From assembly GCF_021379005.1 (NCBI RefSeq), contig NZ_CP075171.1:4774001-4838000 (forward strand): a DNA stretch of 64,000 nt, read 5' to 3'. Shown here piece by piece: positions 55,203-64,000 of the stretch (position 1 is its first letter; each line of letters begins with the position of its first letter). Origin of the DNA: Leptodesmis sichuanensis A121 (GTDB taxonomy: Bacteria > Cyanobacteriota > Cyanobacteriia > Leptolyngbyales > Leptolyngbyaceae). The notes under the pieces were generated by a model. That model was not told the DNA's origin and searched no databases. It saw nothing but the letters and a program-made list of their open reading frames with translations. The translations under genes were made by a program, and so were the position numbers.

Positions 55203-55469
55203 ATGAAAATTAAGGCCGTGATTTGGCAAGAAGATGGGGTTTGGTGTGGGTCTGTGCCCGCTCTTCCCGGTTGCCATACCTGGGGAGAAAGCTACGAGCA
55301 ACTGTTGGAGATGTTGGAAGATGCGATCCAAGGTTGGCTTGAAGTAGCCAGTGAGCGAGAGAGCAGCGTAATTCTCTCGATTCCTGTTCATGGAAACTGA
55401 GATTTACCTACTGGAATTTTAAGAAGTCTCTTGCGGGATGCAGGTTTAAGGGAACAGGATTTAGATTGA
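55203..55469 (+). pseudogene. collapsed hicB-hicA module
   Basis: The ORF from 55203 gives 65 residues. The N-terminal part is a HicB antitoxin (MKIKAVIWQEDGVWCGSVPA, LPGCHTWGESYEQLLEMLED, AIQGWLEVASERE). It then switches to the end of a HicA toxin: SVILSIPVHGN, TGA at 55398-55400, and in the same frame DLPTGILRSLLRDAGLREQD to TGA at 55467. The HicA core with the catalytic His is missing. The simplest history is a deletion fusing hicB to the 3' end of hicA, plus a CGA-to-TGA change. Alternatively only a shortened HicB is made. Confidence 0.65.
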
Positions 55470-55545
55470 AATTGCTGAAAGGCTCGGAATACTGGAATGC
55501 TCCTCAAATTCCCCTGTTAGAATGCAGAAAAGTTCAAGCGGGTGA

Positions 55546-56190
55546 ATGGTTCAGCTTCAACCAAAATGCTTAACGGATACCTGGGTGAAGGCGGCCTGGG
55601 AGGACTTTCTGCGGCTAGTCGAAGATCCAGCTTATGTCAAGGCCAAAGGATATTACTTTGATGGCCAGATGAGGGTGGAAACAGTGGGAACAGGGCCAGA
55701 TCATGCCGCAGATAACGGTATTATCCACGTCGGAATTACTCTCTTTTGTGCTTTAAAAGGTATTCCCATTAAAGGCTTAATCAACTGCAGTTATCGCAAG
55801 ACCGGAGTACGAGAAGCGCAACCGGATATTTCCTATTACGTGGGCGATCGCACTCCCCTCGCGCCTCAGGGCAGTTCAATTGTTAACTTGGATCAAGTGC
55901 CACCACCGGATTTAGCGATCGAAATTGCCGATTCTTCAATTAACGATGATTTGGGCAAGAAACGCCTACTCTATGAGGAAATGAGGGTGGCGGAGTACTG
56001 GGTGGTGGATGTGGAGAATACCCAAATTTTGGCCTTTCAGATCGTGGAGAATGGCAGTGTGCGGATTGCGCGATCGCAAGTCCTTGCCGGTTTAGAAATC
56101 TCACTCCTATGTGAAGTCTTGCAGATGGGGCAACAGATGGATGATAGTCAGGTGGTGTCCTGGCTGATGACCCACTTTCAAAAAGTTTAA
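55546..56190 (+). CDS. Uma2 family endonuclease-like protein
   Basis: 214 residues. PD-(D/E)XK-like core: REAQPDISYYVG (Asp), PPDLAIEIADSSINDDLGKKRLLYEEMRVAEYWVVDVENTQI (Glu and Lys/Arg helix). N-terminus with WEDFLRLVEDPAYVKAKGYYFDGQMRVE is usual. The start is the ATG-like codon at 55546 after GCGGGTGA; alternatives are few. Tail-to-tail with another Uma2 gene, overlapping by 4 bp at the stop codons. Whether Uma2 proteins cut DNA is not established. Confidence 0.88.
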   Translation: MVQLQPKCLTDTWVKAAWEDFLRLVEDPAYVKAKGYYFDGQMRVETVGTGPDHAADNGIIHVGITLFCALKGIPIKGLINCSYRKTGVREAQPDISYYVGDRTPLAPQGSSIVNLDQVPPPDLAIEIADSSINDDLGKKRLLYEEMRVAEYWVVDVENTQILAFQIVENGSVRIARSQVLAGLEISLLCEVLQMGQQMDDSQVVSWLMTHFQKV

Positions 56191-56888
56191 CCAGACTGCG
56201 TTAGTCGCTGTACAAACCTGGCATGATCTGGAGAACTTAACCCAGTTTGCAAGACTGATAGCACCTGTTGCATCTCGCCTGCTAACAAAGCTGGAATTGA
56301 TAGCCACAAGCCTGGAAAGGTCTGACTGCAAATGATTCCTTCCTCATTGGGTAAGAGAGAGACATACTGCTCATCTTGCCGATAAAACCAATCCAGTTTC
56401 TGGTCAAACACTTGCCAGACCAGATACTGTCGCACTCCATTCCGGCAGTAAGCGTCCTTTTTATCTCGCAGATCGATCGCCGCAGAACTGGCCGCAATTT
56501 CCACCACCAGTTCGGGAGCACCTTCGATATAGCCGTCTGCCCCAATGTAAGACTGTCCCCCACATCTAGCATCGATTAACAGAACTGCATCGGGTTGAGG
56601 TTCGTTACCCTGATCGAGTCGTACAGTTGGATTATCTCCCAGCCTTACACCTGGAGTTGCCACTTTGTAATTTCCTAACCAAATCATCAAATCAGCATGA
56701 GGTTCAGCGTGGGGTTCAAAGCGGAGGGGAGAAGCCATGTAAACGATTCCTTCGATCAGTTCGGCCTTTTTCAGGTCAGGCATAGCTGTATAGCGCCGTT
56801 CAAACTCCAGGCGGGTCAGACGATCGCCATTTTCCAGTGGCGGAATCGACAGGCCAATTCGATTGAAGGATGCAGGGGAAGAAGTCAT
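56187..56888 (-). CDS. Uma2 family endonuclease-like protein
   Basis: 233 residues from the ATG at 56888 (a GTG three codons upstream is possible). Core: NEPQPDAVLLIDARCGGQ (Asp), APELVVEIAASSAAIDLRDKKDAYCRNGVRQYLVWQV (Glu, Lys). N-terminal RLTRLEFERRYTAMPDLKKAELIEGIVYMASPLR is the standard family opening. Its stop overlaps that of the convergent Uma2 gene. It lies 21 bp downstream of the minus-strand neighbour's far end region, so it is probably transcribed from its own promoter or read through from the aldo/keto reductase. Confidence 0.88.
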   Translation of the reverse strand: MTSSPASFNRIGLSIPPLENGDRLTRLEFERRYTAMPDLKKAELIEGIVYMASPLRFEPHAEPHADLMIWLGNYKVATPGVRLGDNPTVRLDQGNEPQPDAVLLIDARCGGQSYIGADGYIEGAPELVVEIAASSAAIDLRDKKDAYCRNGVRQYLVWQVFDQKLDWFYRQDEQYVSLLPNEEGIICSQTFPGLWLSIPALLAGEMQQVLSVLQTGLSSPDHARFVQRLTQSG

Positions 56889-56917
56889 GGCAATCACCCA
56901 GACAGAAACTAGAAATA

Positions 56918-58123
56918 TTATTGCTGCGACAATCGCTTCACATCTTCACTGCCCAGCAATTTGTGAGCCTCTTGTAAGATAGTGGGAATTTTATCGGCAT
57001 GGGGACTGTTTTTCAGGAGTGGTTTAATCTGATCCAGGTTGATCTGATCTACTTTCACCCCAGGAAACCAGTGGCTGGCCTGTCCCAGCATGTTGTAACG
57101 GATTTTGGCAAACTCGATCAGGTCGTAGGCAGTCGCCAGATTCCACAACCACAGAATGGTGCGAACATTGAAGCCTCCCGGCATGACTTCCGGTGCAGGT
57201 AAACCAACCTCCCAGGAGGTGTACCAGTCTTTGCCCAGTCGAGCGATCGCTTCCTTTTCTAACCTTTGCTGAATCGGGGCCAGAATTTCATCAGCGCGAT
57301 CGAGGTAGTTCAACGTCTTCAAATGCTCATCAAAATCCTGCGGTCGGGCTGCTCCCACACTCAAGGTATGTACCTGGGGATGACTGAGACAGAACAGGTC
57401 ATTAAATACGATCGGACTGAGCGGCGCACAAAGATCCACCAATCGTTGCGGTGGGTTGTAGAGCATTCCACCTTTGTCAGAGGGACTGATGATAAAAACG
57501 CCCATATCCTCACGGGTGGCGGCAGCGATCGCATCCCAATTGCGCTGATTGATGTAATACCAGTGCAGGTTCACATAGTCGAATTGCCCTGTCTCGCAAG
57601 CTTGAATAATCACGTTGGTGGGGGCGTGGGTAGAAAAGCCGATAAACCGAATCCGGCCCTGCCGTTGAAACTCCTGGGCCACCTCCAGACAACCGCCAGG
57701 ACGGATGGCCCATTCCAGAATCTCTGCCGTATTAATGCCATGCAGTCCCAGCAAATCAACCGTGTCTAGCTTTAAGTAGTTCAGGGAGGTTTCTAAATGG
57801 CTGCGGAACTCCTGGGGGTCAGCCGTCGGAGCCACCTTGGTTTGAACGATCAGCTTCTCGCGGGGTAGCGTTGGCAAAATCTGACCCAATTGCATTTCAG
57901 AACTGCCGTAGCCGCGTGCCGTCTCAATGTGATTAATGCCGACTTCCAGCGATCGCCGAATCGTTGCTGCTAAATTGGCCTGATTATCCGCCGGAACTTC
58001 CGCCAGGGAAACATCCTGCCACTTGTACTGATAGCGCATCCCGCCGCAGGAAAACACGGGCATTTGCAGGTCAGTTCGGCCAAACCGTCGATATTGCATA
58101 GGAGGGAATAGATTAAACACCAT
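56918..58123 (-). CDS. aldo/keto reductase
   Basis: 401 residues, longer than the classic ~320. Oxidoreductase barrel: MQYRRFGRTDLQMPVFSCGGMRYQ, INHIETARGYGSSEMQLGQIL (Tyr in GYGSSE), IVQTKVAPTADPQEFRSHLETSLNYLKLDTVDLLGLHGIN, RIRFIGFSTHAPTNVI and YVNLHWYYINQRNW. The normal IDTARGYG has Glu at the Asp position here. A C-terminal helical extension (330-401) fits the family subgroup with a ferredoxin-like end, but no Fe-S Cys motif is visible. NAD(P)H-linked; substrate unknown. Confidence 0.88.
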   Translation of the reverse strand: MVFNLFPPMQYRRFGRTDLQMPVFSCGGMRYQYKWQDVSLAEVPADNQANLAATIRRSLEVGINHIETARGYGSSEMQLGQILPTLPREKLIVQTKVAPTADPQEFRSHLETSLNYLKLDTVDLLGLHGINTAEILEWAIRPGGCLEVAQEFQRQGRIRFIGFSTHAPTNVIIQACETGQFDYVNLHWYYINQRNWDAIAAATREDMGVFIISPSDKGGMLYNPPQRLVDLCAPLSPIVFNDLFCLSHPQVHTLSVGAARPQDFDEHLKTLNYLDRADEILAPIQQRLEKEAIARLGKDWYTSWEVGLPAPEVMPGGFNVRTILWLWNLATAYDLIEFAKIRYNMLGQASHWFPGVKVDQINLDQIKPLLKNSPHADKIPTILQEAHKLLGSEDVKRLSQQ

Positions 58124-58144
58124 TCACTATCCACTATCCCTTAT

Positions 58145-58272
58145 TCACTCATTTCCTGGTTCAATCCCCTGCGATCGCAACAGTGCGCTCATCCGTTCAA
58201 CTTCCTGCTCAGCAGCTTCAGCCCGTTGACGTTCCTATTCTGCCCGCTGATGTTCCTGTTTGGCTCTGGAAC
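58145..58272 (-). pseudogene. Uma2 C-terminal tail fragment
   Basis: A minus-strand frame reads RAKQEHQRAE, TAG, then ERQRAEAAEQEVERMSALLR and SQGIEPGNE to TGA at 58145. Alternating Glu/Arg/Ala heptads ending in LLRSQGIEPG are the standard coiled-coil tail of long Uma2 proteins. The catalytic part is absent, and an in-frame stop interrupts the tail. The DNA between it and the reductase gene (58124-58144) is CACTATC heptamer repeat. Confidence 0.55.
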
Positions 58273-58327
58273 AGTGCCTTGAGACATAGAACCACATTGA
58301 GTTTTTCCCCATTGTAGGCGTTAAACC

Positions 58328-59047
58328 CTATTTCCTGATTTCCCGGACGTTAGGCTTGCCATCCACGACTTCACCCACCAGAACCAGATCGGTCATACCG
58401 ACAAACAGGCCATTTTCCAGCACACCGGGAATGTTGTTGAGGGTTTGCTCCAGTTCAGCAGGATTATCGATGCCGTCAGAAAATTTTACATCCAGAATTA
58501 AATTACCCTGATCGGTGACCACTGGGCCTGCTTTCTTAACGCCCATTCGTAACGTGGGTTGACCCCCCAATTTTTCAATGGCGATCGCAACTGGATTCAA
58601 CGCTTTAGGCACGACTTCCACAGGTAGCAAAAAGTTGAGATTGAGCTTTTCCACCAGTTTGCCGCTATCCACAATCACGACAAATTGTCTGGCAAAGGCT
58701 TCCACCAGTTTTTCTTGAAAATGGGCTGCTCCACCGCCTTTAATCAAATTCAGATTGGGATCTACTTCATCGGCCCCATCGATCGCAATATCGATCGCAT
58801 CCACCACATCCAAACTGGTCAGGGGAATACCGCACTCCCGCGCCAGCACCTCTCCCTGGAACGAGGTGGTAATTCCTCGAATATCTTGCAACTCGCCGGA
58901 GCGCAGGCGAGCGCCCAAGGCTTGAATCATAAATGCTGCCGTTGACCCGGTTCCCAGTCCTACAATAGAACCTGACTGCACCATCGCCGCAGCCGCTTCT
59001 CCAACCTGCTTTTTACTCAGTGTTACCGGATCCAGATCTACAGACAT
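58328..59047 (-). CDS. rpiA: ribose-5-phosphate isomerase A
   Basis: 239 residues. Interconverts ribose-5- and ribulose-5-phosphate in the pentose-phosphate and Calvin cycles. [77 protein letters not shown] (catalytic Asp, Glu and Lys segments) and [29 protein letters not shown] are all recognisable. Length is normal. Divergent from the TPR gene across a region filled with AGTTTTG heptamers. Confidence 0.95.
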   Translation of the reverse strand: MSVDLDPVTLSKKQVGEAAAAMVQSGSIVGLGTGSTAAFMIQALGARLRSGELQDIRGITTSFQGEVLARECGIPLTSLDVVDAIDIAIDGADEVDPNLNLIKGGGAAHFQEKLVEAFARQFVVIVDSGKLVEKLNLNFLLPVEVVPKALNPVAIAIEKLGGQPTLRMGVKKAGPVVTDQGNLILDVKFSDGIDNPAELEQTLNNIPGVLENGLFVGMTDLVLVGEVVDGKPNVREIRK

Positions 59048-59080
59048 AGTTTCTCAATATCAATGGACAGTGGTGGGGAA

Positions 59081-59174
59081 GTTCTCAGTTTTAAGTTTTG
59101 AGTTTTGAGTTTTGAGTTGGAACTTACCTTCTGCTAACTCAAAACTGAGAACTTAAAACTTCAAACTATTCAAA
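59081..59174. repeat. AGTTTTG heptamer repeats forming an inverted pair
   Basis: AGTTTTA-AGTTTTG-AGTTTTG-AGTTTTG units (59088-59117) face AACTCAAAACTGAGAACTTA-type complementary sequence (59136-59174), so the stretch can fold into a long imperfect hairpin. It separates the divergent rpiA and TPR genes. Confidence 0.8.
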
Positions 59175-59214
59175 CTTCTTCCTTCGTCAGTCTACTATCT
59201 CGGCGTGACCATCT

Positions 59215-60444
59215 ATGAGCCAAACGGACGATTTTTCAGAGGTTGAGTATCAAGTCTGGTGCGATCGGGCAGATGCCTCAAAGCAACTGGGCCAGTACGA
59301 GGAAGCGATTGAACACTGCGATCGGGCTCTGGTGATTTGTCCCACTGGTCATTCGGCCTGGAATCATCGGGGCATTGCTTTACATCGTCTGGGTCGCTAC
59401 CAGGAGGCGGTGGCCAGTTACGATCGCGCCATTCAGAGTCTGCCCACCTTTCATACCGCCTGGTATAACCGGGGGCTATCCTTGGAAAAGCTCAACCAGG
59501 AGATTGCCGCGCTGGCCAGCTATGAAACGGTAGTGCAGTTACAACCGGATCATGCCCCAGCATGGCGTAAACGAGGAAAAATTTTTGCGGCCCTGGAACG
59601 GTACGAAGATGCGATCGCCAGTTACGACAAGGTATTAAGCCTGGTGCCGGATGATGCAGAGTCTTGGCAGCGACGGGGAGAGAGTTTGCGGCGGCTGGGA
59701 CAGGATGAGGCGGCTTTAAGTAGTTATGGAACGGCTCTGGAACTGAATCCTGACGACTGCTCGGCCTGGAAAGCGCGAGCTAATTTACTGTTTGATCTGC
59801 AACGCGATAGCGAAGGGCTGCAATGTTTGAATAGGGTGTTGGAGTTAGACCCGCATGATTACCAAACCTGGAACTTAAAGGCGATCGTGCTGGCAAGACT
59901 CGACCAATGGGAGCAGGAAATCGATAGCCGCGATAGCGCTTTACAACTGAACTCTACCGACCCAGAGATGTGGATTCAACAAGCGGCTTCGTTGCAGAAA
60001 TTGCGCCGTTATGAAGAAGCCGTGATCAGTTATGACCATGCCTTAGAACTGCAACCGGATAACTATCAACTCTGGCATCAGCGAGGACTGGTACTACGGC
60101 GTTTAGGTCGGCTTGAAGGGGCGATCGCCAGTTTCAACCAAGCCTTGAGTCTCAATCCTGATTATTACCCTGCGACTCGCAGCCGCCTGTACCTGTTGCT
60201 TTCCACAGGGCAGATTGTGGGCCATTTGTTGGGTAATTGCAGTGTGATCGAGCGTCAGTCCCTCTGGAACGATTTGCAGCATGCCAGTCAGTCTTTCGTC
60301 AAAACCAAACTGCCAGCCCTGGTGATTTTGGGCCTGACGGCATTGTTCAGTACTCATAGTAAAGGCTTAGCGCTCGCGATCGCGGCTGTCTTCACCATTA
60401 TTGCCATCTGGAGCGATGTCATCCGGGAAGCAGACAAGGGTTAA
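59215..60444 (+). CDS. TPR-repeat protein with C-terminal membrane segment
   Basis: 409 residues. About nine tetratricopeptide repeats with the usual W-x-x-R-G-x-x-L...A-x-x-x-Y-x-x-A pattern (for example AWYNRGLSLEKLNQEIAALASYETVVQLQPDH, SWQRRGESLRRLGQDEAALSSYGTALELNPDD) occupy 1-320. The C-terminus has two hydrophobic stretches (PALVILGLTALF and GLALAIAAVFTIIAIWS) that could anchor it. TPR proteins are protein-binding scaffolds; partner unknown. Confidence 0.88.
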   Translation: MSQTDDFSEVEYQVWCDRADASKQLGQYEEAIEHCDRALVICPTGHSAWNHRGIALHRLGRYQEAVASYDRAIQSLPTFHTAWYNRGLSLEKLNQEIAALASYETVVQLQPDHAPAWRKRGKIFAALERYEDAIASYDKVLSLVPDDAESWQRRGESLRRLGQDEAALSSYGTALELNPDDCSAWKARANLLFDLQRDSEGLQCLNRVLELDPHDYQTWNLKAIVLARLDQWEQEIDSRDSALQLNSTDPEMWIQQAASLQKLRRYEEAVISYDHALELQPDNYQLWHQRGLVLRRLGRLEGAIASFNQALSLNPDYYPATRSRLYLLLSTGQIVGHLLGNCSVIERQSLWNDLQHASQSFVKTKLPALVILGLTALFSTHSKGLALAIAAVFTIIAIWSDVIREADKG

Positions 60445-60483
60445 CCGCCATTGTCCTGGTTGTAGGCTGATGGTGACCAACTC

Positions 60484-60549
60484 AGATCTCCGATTTCTTG
60501 CTGGGGGGCCGAGCGCTACTAACAAAGACCTGGCAGAAATCGGAGATCT
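60484..60549. repeat. perfect 15-bp inverted repeat between convergent genes
   Basis: AGATCTCCGATTTCT (60484-60498) and AGAAATCGGAGATCT (60535-60549) pair fully around a 36-nt loop. Same style as the AGAACTCCGA repeat at 42244-42300. It lies between the TPR and argS stop codons and may terminate transcription from both sides. Confidence 0.85.
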
Positions 60550-60559
60550 AGGGGAGAGG

Positions 60560-62317
60560 CTACATTCTTTCCAAAGTCGGGATCCCCAACAACGAGAGTC
60601 CCAGTTTCAAGGTGCGGGCAGTGAGGTCGCAGAGGGCAAGACGGGAGGTACGAAATGGTTCTGCGGCTTGCAGGACAGGGCAGCGATCGTAAAACTGGTT
60701 GAATTTTTGACTGAGTTCAAACAGGTATTGACACAGCCGATTGGGGAATAAATCCTGCCCCACCTGATCCACAATTTCATCCAGTTGTAGCAGGTGTCTG
60801 GCTAAGACAAATTCGCTGTCTTCCTGTAAAACGATTCTGGCCTCCGCTCCCAACTGTTCAAAGTCAATCTGACCTTTGCGACTGATGCCCTGCACTCGTA
60901 CATAGGCATACAGCATATAGGGTGCGGTATTGCCCTGCAAGGCCAGCATTTTATCGAAGCTGAAGATGTAATTACTGGTGCGGTTCTGGCTCAAGTCAGC
61001 ATATTTGACCGCACTGATGCCTACAACTTGAGCGACATGATTGATAAATTCAGGGGTTTCCTGTCGTCCCTCTTCCTGGATCCGGGCTTCTAAATCGGCA
61101 CGGGCGCGATCGACCGCTTCATCCAGCAAATCTCGCAGGCGTACGGTTTCCCCCGATCGGGTTTTCAGCTTCTTGCCATCCTCGCCCTGCACTAAGCCAA
61201 AGGGGACGTGAACCACATCAACTTCATTGGGTAGCCATCCGGCCCGACGCGCCACCTGAAAGACCTGAGCAAAGTGGTTGGCCTGTCCAGCATCGGTAAC
61301 GTAAATAATCCGGTTGGCGTGATCCTGCTGGATCCGGTAGCGCAAAGCCGCCAGATCTGTTGTGGCGTAGTTGTAACCGCCATCAGATTTTTGCACAATC
61401 AGGGGCAGGGGCTTGCCTTCCTTATTGGTAAATCCTTCCAGGAATACACATTTTGCCCCCTGATCCTCCTGCAGCAAACCCAACTTTTCCAGATCGGCCA
61501 CCACATCTGATAGCAAAGGATTGTAGAACGACTCTCCTCGTTCCGTGACATGAATATCCAGCAGATCGTAAATCACTTGAAATTCCCGCCGGGATTGGTC
61601 ACACAGCAACTGCCATGCATGACGGCTCTCTTCATCTCCGGACTGCAACTTAACCACTTCCAGACGGGAGGCTTCCCGGAAGGCGGCATCTTCATCAAAC
61701 CGCTGTTTGGCTTTTTTGTAGAAGGCTACCAGATCGCCCAAATCGATCGCGTCTGCCGTGGTCAGGGCTTCCGGAGCAACTTCTCGCAGGTAAGTAATCA
61801 GCATCCCAAACTGCGTACCCCAATCGCCCACATGGTTGAGGCGTAAGACATCGTGCCCCTCAAATTCCAGAATTCGGGCAATACAGTCGCCAATGATGGT
61901 CGATCGCAAATGGCCGACATGCATCTCCTTGGCAATGTTGGGGCTGGAGAAATCTACGATTACCCGTTGCGGATTTTTGGTCTGCTCTACCCCCAACCGA
62001 GGATCGGTTTGCATACGGGTCAATTGGTCTTCCAGGTAGCTCGTTTTCAAGGTCAGGTTAATGAACCCCGGCCCTGCGATCGCCGGAGGTTCACACATAT
62101 CTGCCAGTGCGAGATGTTGCACAATTTGTTCGGCGATCGCTCTGGGAGCCTGCCCCAATGGTTTTGCTAGAGACATCGCCACATTGGACTGAAAATCCCC
62201 AAACTTGGGATTACTGGTCGGCACCAAAAGTGGATCGGTGTTGGCAAAGTCCTCCCCAAAGGCGGCGACTAGCGCATTCTGAAACTGGCTTTTTAACTGG
62301 GCGATCGTCGAGTTCAT
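60560..62317 (-). CDS. argS: arginyl-tRNA synthetase
   Basis: 585 residues. Class I synthetase charging tRNA-Arg. N-terminal additional domain ([24 protein letters not shown]), HIGH motif in [50 protein letters not shown], and the C-terminal anticodon-binding helices ([27 protein letters not shown]). As in many ArgRS, the KMSKS motif is replaced by a [12 protein letters not shown]-type segment. Start at 62317 is preceded by a GTGGACA repeat at about 62325-62345. Confidence 0.96.
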   Translation of the reverse strand: MNSTIAQLKSQFQNALVAAFGEDFANTDPLLVPTSNPKFGDFQSNVAMSLAKPLGQAPRAIAEQIVQHLALADMCEPPAIAGPGFINLTLKTSYLEDQLTRMQTDPRLGVEQTKNPQRVIVDFSSPNIAKEMHVGHLRSTIIGDCIARILEFEGHDVLRLNHVGDWGTQFGMLITYLREVAPEALTTADAIDLGDLVAFYKKAKQRFDEDAAFREASRLEVVKLQSGDEESRHAWQLLCDQSRREFQVIYDLLDIHVTERGESFYNPLLSDVVADLEKLGLLQEDQGAKCVFLEGFTNKEGKPLPLIVQKSDGGYNYATTDLAALRYRIQQDHANRIIYVTDAGQANHFAQVFQVARRAGWLPNEVDVVHVPFGLVQGEDGKKLKTRSGETVRLRDLLDEAVDRARADLEARIQEEGRQETPEFINHVAQVVGISAVKYADLSQNRTSNYIFSFDKMLALQGNTAPYMLYAYVRVQGISRKGQIDFEQLGAEARIVLQEDSEFVLARHLLQLDEIVDQVGQDLFPNRLCQYLFELSQKFNQFYDRCPVLQAAEPFRTSRLALCDLTARTLKLGLSLLGIPTLERM

Positions 62318-62585
62318 TGTTCGCAGTGGACAGTGGACAGTGAATAGCTAGGCAGGGGGCAATGATGAGAGAGTCAGAGGGTACGATCATGCCACTCTGG
62401 CACCCCATTATCCCTTCACCTTTTTCATCTTGCTCATCCCCTCCCTCTCCCATCATCTCATCATCCCCTCCCCCCTCCTCCCATCTCCGAAGTAACCTAT
62501 TCTGGAAAAATGTGCAGTCCTTCGGCTGCGGCAGCCCTGGCTCTTCTCGCTCATTTAGAAGCGGTGACGGCTCCTGAGTCAGGAT

Positions 62586-63452
62586 TCAGATGAATCGCAT
62601 ACTGAGATCTAACCAGGACGATCGTGTTACAGGGGCACTGCTGGAAATGTAATCCACTCCCGTTTCAGCCACGGCCCGAATTGTATCCAGGGTAATATTG
62701 CCGGAAGCTTCAATCTTGATCCGTTCATTGGTTTGCCGAATCCGTTGCACCGCCTGTTGCATCATCTCCAGGGACATATTATCCAGCATGATGATATCGG
62801 CCCCATGCTGTAAGGCTTCGTCCACCATCTGCAGAGTTTCGGTTTCCACTTCAATGGTCAGAGGATAGGGAATATGGGCACGCACCTGAGCGATCGCCGC
62901 CCCAATTCCTCCCGCCGCTGCAATGTGATTGTCTTTAATCATCACCGCATCATCCAGACCCATCCGATGGTTGACCGCTCCGCCGACCTGCGTGGCATAC
63001 TTCTCCAGCAATCGCAAGCCCGGTGTGGTTTTACGAGTATCCACCAACTGGCATGGTAAATCGTCAATCAAATCCACATACTTACGAGTCAGGGTCGCAA
63101 TTCCACTCAACCGCATGGCCAGATTCAGGGCGACCCGCTCTGCTGTTAATAAGGCATCCATTGGGCCTGTCAGCGTGGCGATCGACTGTCCTTGCTCACA
63201 CCATTGCCCTTCCTTAACCGTGGGTTGGAAGGAAACCTGATGATTGAGCAGATGGAAGACCCGGGCAGCAATCGGCAATCCTGCCACCCAACCAGACTCT
63301 TTGATGATCCATTGAGCCTGACCAGGTTGAGCACTGGCCGGAAAGAGAGCTTGCGTAGTGCGATCGCCCCGCCCAATATCCTCCAGTAACCAGTTTTGCA
63401 ATAGGGAATCCAGCACCAAAAACGGTGGCAAAATGGCCGTTGACTGTTTCAT
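62586..63452 (-). CDS. nadC: nicotinate-nucleotide pyrophosphorylase
   Basis: 288 residues from the ATG at 63452 (MKQSTAILPPFLVLDSLLQNW). The frame stays open to 63599, but the extra 49 residues translate heptanucleotide repeats and are not family-like. Converts quinolinate and PRPP to NaMN in NAD synthesis. LLEDIGRGDRTTQALFP, ALNLAMRLSGIATLTRKYVDLI, LVDTRKTTPGLRLLEKYATQVGGAVNHRMGLDDAVMIKDNHIAAAGG and EVETETLQMVDEALQHGADIIMLDNM are the conserved blocks. Confidence 0.96.
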   Translation of the reverse strand: MKQSTAILPPFLVLDSLLQNWLLEDIGRGDRTTQALFPASAQPGQAQWIIKESGWVAGLPIAARVFHLLNHQVSFQPTVKEGQWCEQGQSIATLTGPMDALLTAERVALNLAMRLSGIATLTRKYVDLIDDLPCQLVDTRKTTPGLRLLEKYATQVGGAVNHRMGLDDAVMIKDNHIAAAGGIGAAIAQVRAHIPYPLTIEVETETLQMVDEALQHGADIIMLDNMSLEMMQQAVQRIRQTNERIKIEASGNITLDTIRAVAETGVDYISSSAPVTRSSWLDLSMRFI

Positions 63453-63486
63453 GCCCTTTCCTGACTCCCGCAATCTCATACCACTA

Positions 63487-63555
63487 CTCACTATCCACCA
63501 TCCCCTATTCCCTATCCACCCGATCTCAATCCAAAATCGCCAATCCAAAACAATA
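63487..63555. repeat. heptanucleotide repeats upstream of nadC
   Basis: CACTATC, CACCATC, CCCTATT, CCCTATC, CACCC units followed by AATCCAAAATCGCCAATCCA-type sequence. The same units occur at 58124-58144 and 16179-16212. They create the misleading upstream extension of the nadC frame. Confidence 0.8.
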
Positions 63556-63808
63556 TCAGCATCAGTTGGCACGATCGCTTTGGCAAGGGCGATCGTCATG
63601 GGGCTTGAGCCTTACGACCTGCCCATCAGGGTTGCCATAGTTGCTAGTATTTTGGAGGAAGGAAACTTTTATTGTCTCAAGGGGATTTATCACTCGCGGC
63701 TTTTGGGAATGATTACAGTGGAAATCCTTAAAAGAATCGTTTTGTATGGTATCCTCCTGGGTTCCTGCAATACAGTTCCTTGTTCATCGTCCTACCTTAA
63801 TAATATTC

Positions 63809-64000
63809 ATGCAGACCGAAGCCTTTAGTGAACTGTTTCCGCTACTAGCTGCCGCCAATACAGAAACATTATCGTGGCTGCTGGCCGCTGCTGTTGAACA
63901 TGAGTACCCAGCGGGGCGAGCGGTGCTGATGGAAGATGCCTGGGGCAATGCGGTTTATTTTATTGTCTCCGGTTGGGTGAAAGTGCGGCGATTATCGAGT
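63809..64000 (+). CDS. Crp/Fnr-family regulator, N-terminal part (runs off window)
   Basis: 64 open codons from the ATG at 63809 to the window edge: MQTEAFSELFPLLAAANTET, WLLAAAVEHEYPAGRAVLME, DAWGNAVYFIVSGWVKVRRL. The pattern PAG-x7-D-x-x-G-x-x-x-YFI-VSG-WVKV is the cyclic-nucleotide-binding beta-roll of Crp/Fnr proteins. The DNA-binding part is beyond the window. The ~210 bp before it have no other gene; an ATG-proximal ribosome site is weak. Confidence 0.78.
   Translation, partial: MQTEAFSELFPLLAAANTETLSWLLAAAVEHEYPAGRAVLMEDAWGNAVYFIVSGWVKVRRLSS

Noticed and set aside
57266-57769. 167-aa plus-strand ORF
   Set aside because: Antisense to the well-conserved aldo/keto reductase.
59081-59174. 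Possible CRISPR array
   Set aside because: Units are 7 bp with no spacers; this is a tandem heptamer repeat.
63453-63599. 49-residue N-terminal extension of NadC
   Set aside because: Codons come from CACTATC-type repeats; the family start is at 63452.

Overview
The window is cyanobacterial chromosome. HIP1 octamers (GCGATCGC and near variants) occur every few hundred bases on both strands. Many genes belong to families known mainly from cyanobacteria: the nitrate-reductase-associated protein NarM, DUF3181, DUF928, DUF4278, CHASE2 sensors and large Uma2 sets. gyrB carries an intein at the site and of the size known from Synechocystis. Heptanucleotide tandem repeats, also typical of cyanobacteria, are scattered through the window. 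A filamentous Leptolyngbya-like lineage is plausible, but I cannot prove the genus. I found no tRNA, rRNA or CRISPR array.

Layout. 1-8.5 kb: a partial Uma2 gene, sufU, a DUF4149 gene broken by a stop codon, gyrB with intein, miaA, a MarR regulator and trpS. 8.6-13.4 kb: exported Mn superoxide dismutase, a PIN-type toxin-antitoxin pair, tandem paralogous lipoproteins with a third coupled gene, and a structured intergenic region ending in a strong terminator. 13.4-19.9 kb: DUF928, CHASE2 histidine kinase and NarL-type regulator, narM, small membrane proteins, and a DUF3181 gene split by an insertion sequence. 21.3-28.2 kb: murJ, then a run of CDC48-like AAA ATPase, TspO-like protein and degenerate kinase. 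28.2-34.1 kb: relic-rich DNA around puuE and a UPF0182 protein. 34.1-39.8 kb: recF, an ABC permease, a complete 326-bp MITE with target duplication, and pyrG.

39.9-45.9 kb holds a five-gene set: YfhO-like membrane protein, epimerase, sugar isomerase, glycosyltransferase and FAD oxidoreductase. Three of the genes are joined by 4-bp overlaps. It looks like an uncharacterised cell-surface glycan or modified-sugar pathway and is the best candidate for an undescribed system. 46-64 kb: a second two-component pair, aroK, priA, hydrolases, Uma2 genes, rpiA, a TPR protein, argS, nadC and the start of a Crp/Fnr regulator.

A recurring theme is mobile and repetitive DNA acting on genes. An IS with a 9-bp target duplication splits DUF3181. 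A MITE sits on the stop codon of a small gene. Heptanucleotide repeats lie in frame inside miaA and priA. Three dispersed extragenic repeat families have copies on both strands. Several genes are decaying: DUF4149, hicB/hicA, xisH, a transposase and a Uma2 tail.
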